A stretch of DNA of 64,000 bases from Hymenoscyphus infarciens (lineage: Eukaryota; Ascomycota; Leotiomycetes; Helotiales; Helotiaceae), in NCBI GenBank assembly GCA_001414345.1, contig LLCB01000027.1, forward strand, positions 1-64,000, in the 5' to 3' direction. The notes under the pieces were generated by a model. The model had not been told where the DNA came from and searched no databases. It saw nothing but the letters and a program-made list of their open reading frames with translations. The number at the start of each line of letters is the position of its first letter. Within the stretch, counting starts at the first letter, position 1. Shown here piece after piece: positions 12,302 to 25,860 of this stretch. The position numbers and the translations under genes are program-made.

Positions 12302-12309
12302 CTGGCCCG
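12302..12309 (+). repeat. Right 8-bp target duplication of the hAT element
   Basis: CTGGCCCG, identical to 1070-1077. Confidence 0.93.
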
Positions 12310-12955
12310 TGAGTTTGGCATTGCGTAGTGCTTCAGCCTCTATCTCTTGTAGAGTCGTGTCTCCCGACCAACCGCGAAACCGGCCGCCGTTGCTGCCAAA
12401 CGAGCGGAAGAACTCATATGCTGGGTGCAGGATACTGGCAAAGTCGTAGTCGAGGAGTGCAGTTATACGGCCTGTGGTAGGATCATAAAGAAGGTTGTCG
12501 GGAGCTTTGCCTCAGTGTTAGTGCCAGGCTAGAGGCCAAGAGTAGGAAAGGTATTTACTGAAATCCGCGTGTATGATAGACTTGCCATTCTTGGTGAGGA
12601 AGTGAGAGAACAGTGCTGGCAGCCCATGCTCGATAAAGGCGTCAATACGTTCTCGAATACCGTTAACATGCCAGCCCTGAAGATACGGGTTTGTCTCTGC
12701 CTTGGTGAGCACTACTCTCAGGCGGCCTCTGTAAGAGTCTTCAAAGGTATCCCAAGGTCCCGCACCGACGCTTGTCATGGGTCCGCTCACGATGGTGCCG
12801 CTGTCATTGAACGCCACACCTCCGAAGCCGTGAATACTCTTGGGAAGGGGGTAGTCCTGCAGTGCCTTCAGCAGGCCAGCCATTTGTGCCAGGATCCTCC
12901 TCTTTTGGCCAAAAGACATGGCTCTCCCGAATTCCTCGCCAATTGTATAATAGTT
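12302..12955 (-). pseudogene. Middle part of APH-like phosphotransferase gene
   Basis: Minus-strand exon 12559-12919 (and in-frame upstream codons GEEFGRA to about 12945) joins 12310-12510 across a 48-nt intron (12511-12558: GTAAAT donor, CACTAAC branch site, GAG acceptor). The splice restores the kinase-like motif HADFSKAPDNLLYDP. Counting from the Met at 12919, His117 and Asp119 are the catalytic pair, Asn126 binds metal, and LLDYDFA at 139-145 supplies the second metal-binding Asp. These are the hallmarks of APH/choline-kinase-like folds that phosphorylate small molecules or act as inactive relatives; substrate unknown. The sequence is not RIP-mutated. It is broken after LTGQ by the hAT element, and the 5' exons are missing where the giant element starts. 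Confidence 0.85.
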
Positions 12956-13046
12956 TCTAAGCTTACTTGAAGTTTATAAGACAGATGCTCTTAAACTTAC
13001 TATTCTCTCAACAGTAGTCCCTTGAGGTCGGCTGGCACTTATGCTT
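12956..13046 (-). other. Short spacer between pseudogene and giant element
   Basis: Ordinary composition. A possible 44-nt intron with a GTAAGT donor lies on the minus strand just upstream of the pseudogene exon, but I could not follow the frame into a recognisable N-terminus. Confidence 0.35.
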
Positions 13047-13171
13047 CTGTCACGTATTTTTGGGTTGAAAACGCTCTGAGGAGCACCTCGGGCATGCTGA
13101 CACACCCTGCCAAGGGTCGGATCTTACGTGTATATCCGACCATGAGTTTATAAGAACCGGTTTTTACGTAC
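13047..13171 (+). repeat. Left end of giant element (terminal inverted repeat)
   Basis: From 13102 to 13171 this equals the reverse complement of 61895-61964. It contains a small dyad, GTCGGAT and ATCCGAC separated by 11 bp (13115-13139). From 13047 to 13101 it is related to the right end only in patches (CTGTCACG, AGCACCT..GGCATGC). Unlike the inside, it is not RIP-mutated. Confidence 0.85.
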
Positions 13172-16100
13172 TTGATTAATTTATTAATTACCTATATAAA
13201 AAAAAGTATAAGGTAATAGATTTATTTATCGATTACCTTATAATAAATTTAAGAGAAATAGAAGTAGATAATCGATTTATTTATTAATTATACTAGTAAA
13301 AATAATACTAGGTAATCGATTAATTTATTAATTACTTTACTAGTAATAATAATAATAGTAATCGATTTATTTATCGATTACCTTACTAGAAATAATAATA
13401 CTAGGTAATTGATTTATTTATTAATTACCTTATTAGAAATAATAATACTAAGTAATCGATTTATTTATTAATTACCTTACTAGGAATAATACTACTAAGT
13501 AATCGATTTATTTATCGATTACCTTACTAGAAATAATAATACTAGGTAATTGATTTATTTATTAATTACTTTACTAGAAATATTAATACTATTTTATTAA
13601 TTACCTTACTAGAAATAATACTACTAGTAATAATACTAGGTAATCGATTTATTTATCAATTATCTTACTAGTAATAATAATACTAGGTAATTGATTTATT
13701 TATTAATTACCTTACTAGAAATAATAATACTAGGTAATCGATTTATTTATTAATTACCTTACTAGTAATATTCATACTATTTTATCGATTACTTTACTAG
13801 AAATAATACTATTAGTAATAATACTAGGTAATTGATTTATTTATCGATTACCTTACTAGTAATAATAATACTAGGTAATCGATTTATTTATTAATTATCT
13901 TACTAGAAATAATAATACTAGGTAATTGATTTATTTATTAATTATCTTACTAGTAATAATACTAGGTAATAATACTAAGTAATCGATTTATTTATCGATT
14001 ATCTTACTAGTAATAATAATACTAGGTAATCGATTTATTTATCGATTACCTAGCTAGTAATAATAATACTAAGTAATTAATTTATTTATCGATTACTTTA
14101 CTAGAAATAATAATACTAGGTAATCGATTTATTTATTAATTACTTTACTAGAAATAATAATACTAGGTAATCGATTTATTTATCGATTATCTTACTAGTA
14201 ATAATACTACTAGGTAATCGATTTATTTATTAATTACTTAGCTAGTAATAATAATACTAGGTAATCGATTTATTTATCGATTACCTTACTAGAAATAATA
14301 ATACTAGGTAATTAATTTATTTATTAATTACCTTACTAAAAATAATAATACTAGATAATTAATTTATTTATTAATTATCTTACTAGTAATAATAATACTA
14401 GGTAATCGATTTATTTATTAATTACCTTACTAAGAATAATACTACTAGATAATCGATTTATTTATCAATTACCTTACTAGAAATAATAATACTAAGTAAT
14501 CGATTTATTTATTAATTACCTTACTAGAAATAATAATACTAGATAATCGATTTATTTATTAATTACTTTACTAGAAATAATAATACTAAGTAATCGATTT
14601 ATTTATCAATTACCTTACTAGAAATAATAATACTAAGTAATTAATTTATTTATTAATTATCTTACTAGTAATAATAATACTAGGTAATTAATTTATTTAT
14701 TAATTACCTTACTAGGAATAATACTACTAAGTAATCGATTTATTTATTAATTACCTTACTAGAAATAATAATACTAAGTAATTAATTTATTTATTAATTA
14801 CCTTACTAAAAATAATAATACTAAGTAATTAATTTATTTATTAATTACCTTATTAGAAATAATACTACTAGGTAATTAATTTATTTATTAATTACCTTAC
14901 TAGAAATAATAATACTAAGTAATCGATTTATTTATTAATTACCTTACTAGAAATAATAATACTAAGTAATCGATTTATTTATCGATTATCTTACTAGTAA
15001 TATTAATACTATTTTATTAATTACCTTACTAGAAATAATACTACTAGTAATAATACTAGATAATCGATTTATTTATTAATTACCTTACTAGTAATAATAA
15101 TACTAGGTAATCGATTTATTTATTAATTACCTTATTAGAAATAATAATACTAGGTAATCGATTTATTTATCAATTACCTTACTAGTAATAATACTAAGTA
15201 ATAATACTAGGTAATCGATTTATTTATCAATTACTTTACTAGAAATAATACTATTAGGTAATCGATTAATTTATCGATTACCTTACTAGGAATAATACTA
15301 CTAGATAATCGATTTATTTATTAATTACTTTACTAGAAATAATAATACTAAGTAATCGATTTATTTATTAATTACCTTACTAGAAATAATAATACTAGGT
15401 AATCGATTTATTTATCAATTACTTTACTAGAAATAATAATACTAGGTAATTAATTAATTTATTAATTATCTAACTAGAAATAATAATACTAGATAATAAT
15501 ACTAGGTAATCGATTTATTTATCGATTATCTTACTAGAAATAATAATACTAGGTAATCGATTTATTTATCGATTACTTTACTAGAAATAATACTACTAGG
15601 TAATCGATTAATTTATTAATTATCTAACTAAAAATAATAATACTAAGTAATTGATTTATTTATTAATTACTTTACTAGAAATAATAATACTAGATAATCG
15701 ATTTATTTATCGATTACCTTACTAGGAATAATACTACTAGGTAATCGATTTATTTATTAATTACTTTACTAGAAATAATAATACTAGATAATTAATTTAT
15801 TTATTAATTAGCTTACTAGAAATAATAATACTAAGTAATTAATTTATTTATTAATTACTTTACTAGAAATAATACTACTAGGTAATTGATTTATTTATTA
15901 ATTATCTTACTAGTAATAATAATACTAGATAATCGATTTATTTATCGATTACCTTACTAAGAATAATAATACTAAGTAATCGATTTATTTATTAATTACT
16001 TTACTAGAAATAATAATACTAGGTAATTGATTAATTTATCGATTATCTTACTAGAAATAATAATACTAGGTAATCGATTTATTTATCAATTACTTTACTA

Positions 16101-19100
16101 GAAATAATACTACTAGGTAATCGATTTATTTATTAATTACTTTACTAGAAATAATAATACTAGATAATTAATTTATTTATTAATTACCTTACTAGAAATA
16201 ATAATACTAAGTAATTAATTTATTTATTAATTACTTTACTAGAAATAATACTACTAGGTAATTGATTTATTTATTAATTATCTTACTAGTAATAATAATA
16301 CTAGATAATCGATTTATTTATCGATTACCTTACTAAGAATAATAATACTAAGTAATCGATTTATTTATTAATTACTTTACTAGAAATAATAATACTAGGT
16401 AATTAATTAATTTATCAATTATCTTACTAGAAATAATAATACTAGGTAATTAATTTATTTATCGATTACTTTATTAGAAATAATAATACTAGGTAATTAA
16501 TTAATTTATTAATTACCTTACTAGAAATAATACTACTAAGTAATCGATTAATTTATTAATTATCTAACTAGAAATAATAATACTAAGTAATCGATTAATT
16601 TATTAATTACTTTACTAGAAATAATAATACTAGGTAATCGATTTATTTATCGATTACCTTACTAGTAATAATACTAGGTAATAATACTAGGTAATCGATT
16701 TATTTATCGATTATCTTACTAGAAATAATAATACTAAGTAATCGATTTATTTATTAATTACTTTACTAGAAATAATAATACTAGGTAATTAATTAATTTA
16801 TTAATTATCTAACTAGAAATAATAATACTAGATAATAATACTAGGTAATCGATTTATTTATCGATTATCTTACTAGAAATAATAATACTAGGTAATCGAT
16901 TTATTTATCGATTACTTTACTAGAAATAATACTACTAGGTAATCGATTAATTTATTAATTATCTAACTAAAAATAATAATACTAAGTAATTGATTTATTT
17001 ATTAATTACTTTACTAGAAATAATAATACTAAGTAATTAATTAATTTATCGATTATCTTACTAGGAATAATACTAATAGATAATCGATTTATTTATTAAT
17101 TACCTTACTAGAAATAATACTACTAAGTAATTAATTAATTTATTAATTACCTAACTAGAAATAATAATACTAGGTAATCGATTTATTTATTAATTACCTT
17201 AATAGAAATAATAATACTAGGTAATCGATTTATTTATCGATTACTTTACTAGAAATAATACTAAGTAATCGATTTATTTATCAATTACCTTAGTAATAAT
17301 AATACTAGGTAATCGATTTATTTATCAATTACCTTAATAGTAATACTACTAGGTAATCGATTTATTTATCGATTATCTTATTAGAAATAATACTAAGTAA
17401 TCGATTTATTTATCAATTACTTTACTAGAAATAATACTAAGTAATTAATTTATTTATTAATTACTTTACTAGAAATAATACTACTAAGTAATCGATTAAT
17501 TTATTAATTACCTTACTAGAAATAATAATACTAGGTAATCGATTTATTTATCAATTACCTTACTAGTAATAATACTAGGTAATAATACTAGGTAATCGAT
17601 TTATTTATCAATTATCTTACTAGTAATAATAATACTAGATAATCGATTTATTTATCGATTACCTAGCTAGTAATAATAATACTAAGTAATCGATTTATTT
17701 ATCGATTATCTTACTAGAAATAATAATACTAGGTAATCGATTTATTTATCGATTATCTTACTAGAAATAATAATACTAGGTAATTGATTAATTTATCGAT
17801 TATCTTACTAGAAATAATAATACTAGGTAATCGATTTATTTATCAATTACTTTACTAGAAATAATACTACTAGTAATAATACTAGGTAATCGATTAATTT
17901 ATCGATTACCTTAGTAGTAATAATACTAGATAATAATACTAGGTAATCGATTTATTTATCTATTATCTAGCTAGAAATAATACTACTAGGTAATCGATTA
18001 ATTTATCGATTACTTTACTAGAAATAATAATACTAGGTAATCGATTAATTTATTAATTACCTTACTAGTAATAATAATACTAGGTAATCGATTTATTTAT
18101 TAATTACTTTACTAGAAATAATAATACTAGATAATCGATTTATTTATCGATTACTTTACTAGAAATAATACTACTAGGTAATTGATTTATTTATTAATTA
18201 CCTTTATAGTAATAATACTAGGTAATATCGATTATAGTACTAGTAATAATACTAGGTAATCGATTTATTTATTAATTACCTAGGTAGTAATAATAATACT
18301 AGGTAATCGATTTATTTATTAATTATCTAGTTAGTAATAATAATACTAGGTAATCGATTTATTTATCGATTACCTTACTAGGAATAATACTAGTAGGTAA
18401 TCGATTAATTTATTAATTATCTTACTAGAAATAATACTACTAGGTAATTGATTAATTTATTAATTATTTAACTAGAAATAATAATACTAGGTAATCGATT
18501 TATTTATTAATTACCTTACTAGAAATAATAATACTAAGTAATTAATTTATTTATTGATTACCTTACTAGGAATAATACTAGTAGGTAATCGATTTATTTA
18601 TTGATTACTTTATTAGAAATAATACTACTAGTAATAATACTAAGTAATTGATTTATTTATTAATTACCTTACTAGAAATAATACTAGGTAATCGATTTAT
18701 TTATTAATTACCTTAGTAATAATAATACTAGGTAATCGATTTATTTATCGATTATCTAGCTAGTAATAATAATACTAAGTAATTAATTTATTTATCGATT
18801 ACCTTACTAGAAATAATAATACTAGGTAATCGATTTATTTATTGATTACTTTACTAGAAATAATAATACTAAGTAATCGATTTATTTATTAATTACTTTA
18901 CTAGAAATAATAATACTAGGTAATCAATTAATTTATTAATTATCTTACTAGAAATAATAATACTAGGTAATTGATTAATTTATTAATTACTTTACTAGAA
19001 ATAATAATACTAGGTAATCGATTTATTTATCTATTACTTTACTAGTAATAATAATACTAGGTAATTAATTTATTTATCAATTACCTTACTAGAAATAATA

Positions 19101-21765
19101 ATACTAGGTAATTGATTTATTTATTAATTACCTTACTAGTAATAATACTAGGTAATAATACTAGGTAATCGATTTATTTATCGATTATCTTATTAGAAAT
19201 AATACTACTAGGTAATCGATTAATTTATTAATTACCTTATTAGTAATACTACTAGGTAATCGATTAATTTATCGATTATCTTACTAGAAATAATAATACT
19301 AGGTAATCGATTTATTTATTAATTACCTTACTAGTAATAATAATACTAGGTAATCGATTAATTTATCGATTACCTTACTAGAAATAATACTACTAAGTAA
19401 TTGATTAATTTATTAATTATCTAATTAGAAATAATAATACTAGGTAATCGATTTATTTATTAATTACCTTATTAGAAATAATAATACTAGGTAATCAATT
19501 AATTTATTAATTATCTTACTAGAAATAATAATACTAAGTAATTAATTTATTTATCGATTATCTTAGTAATAATAATACTAGGTAATCGATTTATTTATCA
19601 ATTACTTAGCTAGTAATAATAATACTAGGTAATCGATTTATTTATTAATTACTTTACTAGAAATAATAATACTAGGTAATCGATTTATTTATTAATTACT
19701 TTACTAGAAATAATAATACTAGGTAATCGATTTATTTATCGATTACTTTACTAGAAATAATAATATTAAGTAATCGATTAATTTATTAATTACTTTACTA
19801 GAAATAATAATACTAGATAATTAATTAATTTATTAATTACCTTACTAGAAATAATAATACTAGGTAATCGATTTATTTATCTATTACCTTACTAGTAATA
19901 CTACTAAGTAATTGATTAATTTATCGATTATCTTACTAGAAATAATAATACTAAGTAATCGATTTATTTATCGATTACCTTACTAGTAATAATAATACTA
20001 GATAATCGATTTATTTATTAATTACCTTACTAGGAATAATACTACTAGGTAATCGATTTATTTATCGATTACTTTACTAGAAATAATAATACTAGGTAAT
20101 TAATTTATTTATTAATTACCTTACTAGAAATAATAATACTAAGTAATTAATTTATTTATTAATTACCTTACTAGTAATATTAATACTATTTTATCGATTA
20201 CCTTACTAGAAATAATACTACTAGTAATAATACTAGATAATCGATTTATTTATCGATTATCTTACTAGTAATAATAATACTAGGTAATTAATTTATTTAT
20301 TAATTATCTTACTAGAAATAATAATACTAGGTAATCGATTTATTTATTAATTACCTTACTAATAATAATACTAAGTAATAATACTAGATAATCGATTTAT
20401 TTATTAATTACTTTACTAGAAATAATACTACTAGGTAATTAATTAATTTATCGATTACCTTACTAGGAATAATACTACTAAGTAATCGATTTATTTATCA
20501 ATTACCTTACTAGAAATAATAATACTAAGTAATCGATTTATTTATTAATTATCTTACTAGAAATAATAATACTAGATAATTGATTTATTTATCGATTACT
20601 TTACTAAGAATAATACTACTAGGTAATTGATTTATTTATTAATTACTTAGCTAGTAATAATAATACTAGATAATCGATTTATTTATTAATTACCTTACTA
20701 GAAATAATAATACTAGGTAATTGATTTATTTATTAATTACCTTACTAGAAATAATAATACTAGGTAATCGATTTATTTATTAATTATCTTACTAGAAATA
20801 ATAATACTAAGTAATCGATTTATTTATCGATTACCTTACTAGGAATAATACTACTAGGTAATTGATTTATTTATTGATTATCTTACTAGTAATAATAATA
20901 CTAGGTAATCGATTTATTTATTAATTACTTTACTAGAAATAATAATACTAGGTAATCGATTTATTTATCAATTACCTTATTAGAAATAATAATACTAGGT
21001 AATCGATTAATTTATTAATTATCTTATTAGAAATAATAATACTAAGTAATTAATTTATTTATTAATTACTTTATTAGAAATAATAATACTAAGTAATCGA
21101 TTAATTTATTAATTACTTTACTAGAAATAATACTATTAGGTAATTGATTAATTTATTAATTATTTAACTAGAAATAATAATACTAGGTAATTAATTAATT
21201 TATCAATTACCTTACTAGAAATAATAATACTAAGTAATTAATTTATTTATTAATTACCTTACTAGTAATAATACTAAGTAATAATACTAGGTAATCGATT
21301 TATTTATTAATTATCTTACTAGAAATAATAATACTAGGTAATTAATTTATTTATTAATTACTTTACTAGAAATAATACTACTAAGTAATCGATTAATTTA
21401 TTAATTACCTAACTAGAAATAATAATACTAGATAATCAATTTATTTATTAATTACCTTACTAGAAATAATAATACTAGGTAATTAATTAATTTATCGATT
21501 ATCTTACTAGGAATAATACTAGTAGATAATCGATTTATTTATTAATTACCTTACTAGAAATAATACTACTAGGTAATTGATTTATTTATCGATTACTATA
21601 CTAGAAATAATACCTTACTAGTAATAATACTAAGTAATCGATTTATTTATCTATTACTTTAATAGTAATAATTCTAGGTAATAATACTAGGTAATCGATT
21701 TATTTATCGATTACCTAGGTAGTAATAATAATACTAGGTAATTAATTTATTTATTAATTATCTTC
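13172..21765 (+). repeat. Left array of 47-bp hairpin repeats
   Basis: Roughly 180 units of 47 bp (some 44). Each has a 26-bp palindrome, arms GGTAATCGAT and ATCGATTACC around TTATTT, then a spacer TTACTAGAAATAATAATACTA. Copies differ mainly by C-T/G-A changes in the arms (ATCGAT, ATTGAT, ATCAAT, ATTAAT). Interspersed variants carry an extra ACTAGGTAATAAT or a shortened palindrome (TACTATTTTATTAATTACC, at about 13590, 13775, 15005 and 20175). The array starts immediately inside the terminal repeat and no gene lies in it. Confidence 0.95.
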
Positions 21766-22559
21766 TCTTATATAAGTAAGCTAATATACGTTACCTAACT
21801 TAAATTTATATAAGCTACGTTATTACTTAATATAGCTTTCTTAGAGTACTATTCTTAATATCTTTATAGTTTAAAACACTCTTTAATCCTACTTTACTAT
21901 ATTTATTATTCTCTTTAAACATTTTGAAATTCTACTAAGAGATCTATAATTAAACTTTTACTTTATATAACCTTTATATAATACTAAACTTTATACTTAA
22001 TCCTTATCTATTAATAGACTATCTTAAGATCTCTCTATTTATAGATCTCTTATTATTATATTATTTAAATATAGTCTTACTAATTCTTATAATACTAATT
22101 TAAAATACTTTTTTTATAAACTCTATACTTAAATTAATACTTTAAACTCTAATTAAATTTAATATTAACTTAAAAGTTATTAAAAAAGGTAACTAGCCTA
22201 ATATAGTCTTTTTAAAACCTGATTTAAGTAATGTAAGAAAGTATTTTATAGATTATTATTTTACCTTTTAGATTAAAATAATAAGAACTGATTAATAGTT
22301 TACTAATATATAGTAAAGTATTTTAAAGTAGACTATAATAAAGGTAAGTAATACTAGAAGAAGGTTATAGATTTAGAGTATAAAAATAGGCTATTCTCTT
22401 CTAAAAGATAATATTTTATAAGAAACTATCTTAAAAGAGACTATCTTAAAAGAGGGTTTCCTAAAAGGTAGTTTTTTAAAAAGTAGCTATCTAAGAGAGT
22501 ATATAATAAAGGGAGTTAAACGGTTAAGATAACTAGTTCTATAAAGAGAGGTTATTAAG
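21766..22559. other. AT-rich core, no gene assigned
   Basis: RIP-type sequence following the left array. A short run of related 15-bp motifs (AACTATCTTAAAAGAG and variants) lies near 22420-22470. No frame could be followed with confidence. Confidence 0.5.
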
Positions 22560-23530
22560 GTCTTTCTATAAAGGTAGGAACTTCTTTTAAAAGTAATTAT
22601 AATATAGAACTACTAAGTAATAGGGAATTTTTAAGTAATAATATAAACGTAGTATTTTAATATCTAGTTATATTATAGAGACCTTTTTAGAAGGTATAAA
22701 GTTTAGAAATATTATCTAATATAGATAAAAGCTTTATAAAGTATATAACTAGTTAATTATAAAATTAACTTAGAAAAGGACCTAGTAGTAGTTTATACTA
22801 TACCTAAGAAACTAGTTATTCTAAAAATAGTCTACTAAGTACTCTTTTAAGTCTACTAATAAAAGCTTTCTTTAATTCTTAAGAAAAACTATTATAGATT
22901 ATTTCTTTTCTTATATTATAAGAATATACTAAGACTAGTAATCTTATATAAGTTAAGTTAGATAAATTAAGTTAGAAAGCTAACTAGGAAATTATTAATC
23001 TTCTTTCTAAAGGTATAATAGATACTTATAATATTATAAAATAAGCTTATAAAAATATATAAGCTACTCTATCTATTATAAACACCTAAGCTAAATTAAT
23101 TAAATAAGTATACCTTAATTTATAGACTACTCTAGTATAAGAAGAAAAATTATATTAATTTCTACTTTCTTAAAACTAGTAAATATATAGAAAACGAAGA
23201 TAATAAATATTAAATACTTAATAAGAGAAGGAAAGCTTATAATTAGTTAAATAAGATTTATAAATAAAAAAGAAACGTTAAGAAATTTAGAAAAAAGATA
23301 CCTTTTTAAGATATAAAAAGGTATATAAGAATAAATATAGTAAGTAAAAGCACCTTTAATAAACTAAAATATAATAATAAGAATATAGATAAGGATTCTT
23401 TTATAAATACTAATAAGTAAGATAATAAAGATAATATTAGACTTCTATAAATTAAATAGTTATATAAAAATTATAAGTTTATTATTTAACTTCTAAAGAA
23501 TAATTTAATAATTAACCTTATATTCTTTAA
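22560..23530 (+). pseudogene. Decayed reading frame 1, unidentified
   Basis: One plus-strand frame can be followed for about 320 codons if TAA/TAG are taken as mutated Gln or Trp codons. The reading is rich in Lys, Gln and Arg and predicted to be coiled-coil-like in its second half, with a W-x-x-N-W-E-I-I-x-L-L-S-K-G-I-I-D segment near 22975-23025. I do not recognise the family. Some fungal tyrosine-recombinase (DUF3435) proteins have a similarly charged C-terminus, but no R..H-x-x-R..Y residues were found, so this is not claimed. Confidence 0.4.
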
Positions 23531-24419
23531 GTATTCTATTATAATTAAAAAGCTATAGTTAACTAACTCCTCTTACTCTACTCTATATTTATTACTAATT
23601 TAATCTCTACTTTACTTATAATATCTATTATACTAATTAATAGATACTAATTAGTAATAGATTAGAAGATATACTAGGTTATAAAGTATACTAGAATAGG
23701 TTAGGAATAATTATAGTATTAGAAGGAATTATAGTAATAGGCTATAGAATTATAGTAAAGTAGAATCGCTTTCTAAGTAATATAGTAATAGAATTTAATA
23801 GTACTACTTTAGTAGAAAAAAGGTAAATATAACTTATTATAATTTAAATTAGTAAGCTATAATATCTATTACTTCTTAGATATATAGTACTATTATTTAA
23901 ATAAAGAAGTTATATAAACATTTATATTTAGATAAAGTAAGTAGGTTTTATTACTCTTTATATATATAATATTATTATTTCTTTTTTTTATTTTATTTAC
24001 TTATATATATCTATATATTCTAAACTTCTTTATTAGAAGTTTTATTAATCTTCTTCTATAAGCTACTTTATTATTCTTTTCTTTTAGTATAGCTCTATAT
24101 ATTCTAAGTATATATTTTATTAATTATTATGTTTATAATACTCTTTATTTTTCTTTTAGTCTTAATTACTTAGTATTACTTTTCTTTATTATATCCTTCT
24201 TTTAGTAGAGTATAAGTATATTATAAGAGTTAACTAATAGTAGAAGAAACTAGGATTAGAATATAGAAGAAACCTAGTAAAACCTAACATTATATTAATA
24301 TTCTTATTTAAAGCTATAAATAAGAATAATAGCGTCTTTAATTAATATTATTACTAGTATTCTTAACGCTTTCTTTATTAAAATATTAAAATCTAGATAA
24401 AAAACATTTATATATCCTA

Positions 24420-25860
24420 TTTATTAATACTTCTTCTTACTTTTCTTTCTTATTAATCTCTCTATATATTTACTCTTAGCCTTTCTCTTCCTTATATTAG
24501 CTATTCTTTCTTCTATAGCTCTCTTTCTCTTCTTAGCCTTTACCTTCTTAGCCTTCTCTTTTATATCCTTCTCCTTTATATCTTTCTCCTTCTCCTCTAT
24601 TATGATTTTTAGTTAAAACCTTATCTAGTAAAGCTCTAGAGCCTTTTAATAACTTAGTAAGTGTTATTATATATACTAGTAATAGATGTTAACCTTAATT
24701 ATTTTAGAATAATTATTTCTTAAACTTTTAAATAAGAATTAAGTTATAAATAGAGCTATATAATAATACTAAAAAACCTTTTTATCTCTACTATTATAAA
24801 GAATCTCCTTTATATAGTAATACTAGTATATTATATTAATAACTAGGTTATATATATAAGTAAAGTTAAAGGTATATATATTAATAGTACTTTTAGATAT
24901 TAGTAGTAGTAGAAGATCTAGAACTCTATAGATTATTTTACCTAACTTAGAAATAGTTATTAACTTAGATTTAGAATTTTAATATAGTGTTAGAGTAAAT
25001 TAAATCTAATTCTTATACTTATAATTAAAAAATATATTATAAAGATCCTTTATTACTATTATCTTCGACCTAGCCTTTAATCTAGCCTTTAATCTAGCTA
25101 TAGATCTTAGTTTCTTTAGAGTTAGCGCTTCTAGGTTAACTTCCTCTTCTTCCTCTATTACTTATAAGAGAGATATTCTATTAGTAAATAGATATTTCTT
25201 AAGTTTATTAGAAACACTATTTTATAAAGTACTACTAGTTAAGTTAGGTTATAAATTAAAGAGTCTAAGTATACTTAAGCCTACTTCTTTTATTATATAT
25301 TTTTCCTTATCTATAAGTGTTTTAGTATTTAGAATTAAATCTAGTTTATATCTTATATTATTTATTTATACTAGACTAAGAGTTACTATATTAATTAGAC
25401 TAAACTTTCTATTTATAAGATCTTTTTACTATTATTAAGAAAGAAGTTTATATATATCCTTCTAATCCTTATATATATTATTTATATTAAGTTAGAAGAT
25501 ATTATAGATATTAAGCTAACTCTTCTTTAAGTATATTAAAAGAAAGAGTTCTAGTTTATTACCTTTATAAGCTAAAAATTTACTCTATTTTTAAATAGGT
25601 TTATAATCTAATATCTTAATAAAAAGATTATTACTTTTAACTATCTAGACCTATCTCTTTATAATATCTATAATATCTATTTTAATACTATCTATTTTCC
25701 TAGAAATTACTTTATTAAAGTTTATATATAATAAATAGTCTATTTTTAGTAAGTTAGAATATTAAAGATAGTTAGTTAGAACTTTATATAAAACTTTTTA
25801 AATTATATATACTACTAGGTATAAATCTAAATACTCTACTCTCTATACTTAATTACTAAT
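24420..25860 (-). pseudogene. Decayed reading frame 2, unidentified
   Basis: A minus-strand frame runs for about 480 codons without an indel, interrupted only by TAA/TAG. The last 60 or so codons (24421-24610) contain no stop and encode a highly basic, helical tail made of KEKDIKEKDIKEKAKK-like repeats. Upstream is an acidic EEEEEV stretch followed by LKKLRSIARLKARLKARSK. A mid-section (about 24880-25000) of 50 stop-free codons is Leu/Ile-rich. Stop-free runs this long are unlikely by chance at this base composition. The family is not recognised. Confidence 0.5.

Noticed and set aside
12569..12970. 133-codon plus-strand frame opposite the phosphotransferase exon
   Set aside because: It is antisense to a frame with clear HADF..DN and LDYDF motifs, so it is a shadow.
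13172..21765. CRISPR array
   Set aside because: Repeats are contiguous 47-bp units whose spacers are conserved rather than unique, in a eukaryotic context with introns and RIP.
22560..23530. Starship captain (DUF3435 tyrosine recombinase)
   Set aside because: Only a vague resemblance of the charged C-terminal part; catalytic R, H-x-x-R and Y could not be located, and the element has long inverted ends and arrays not typical of Starships.
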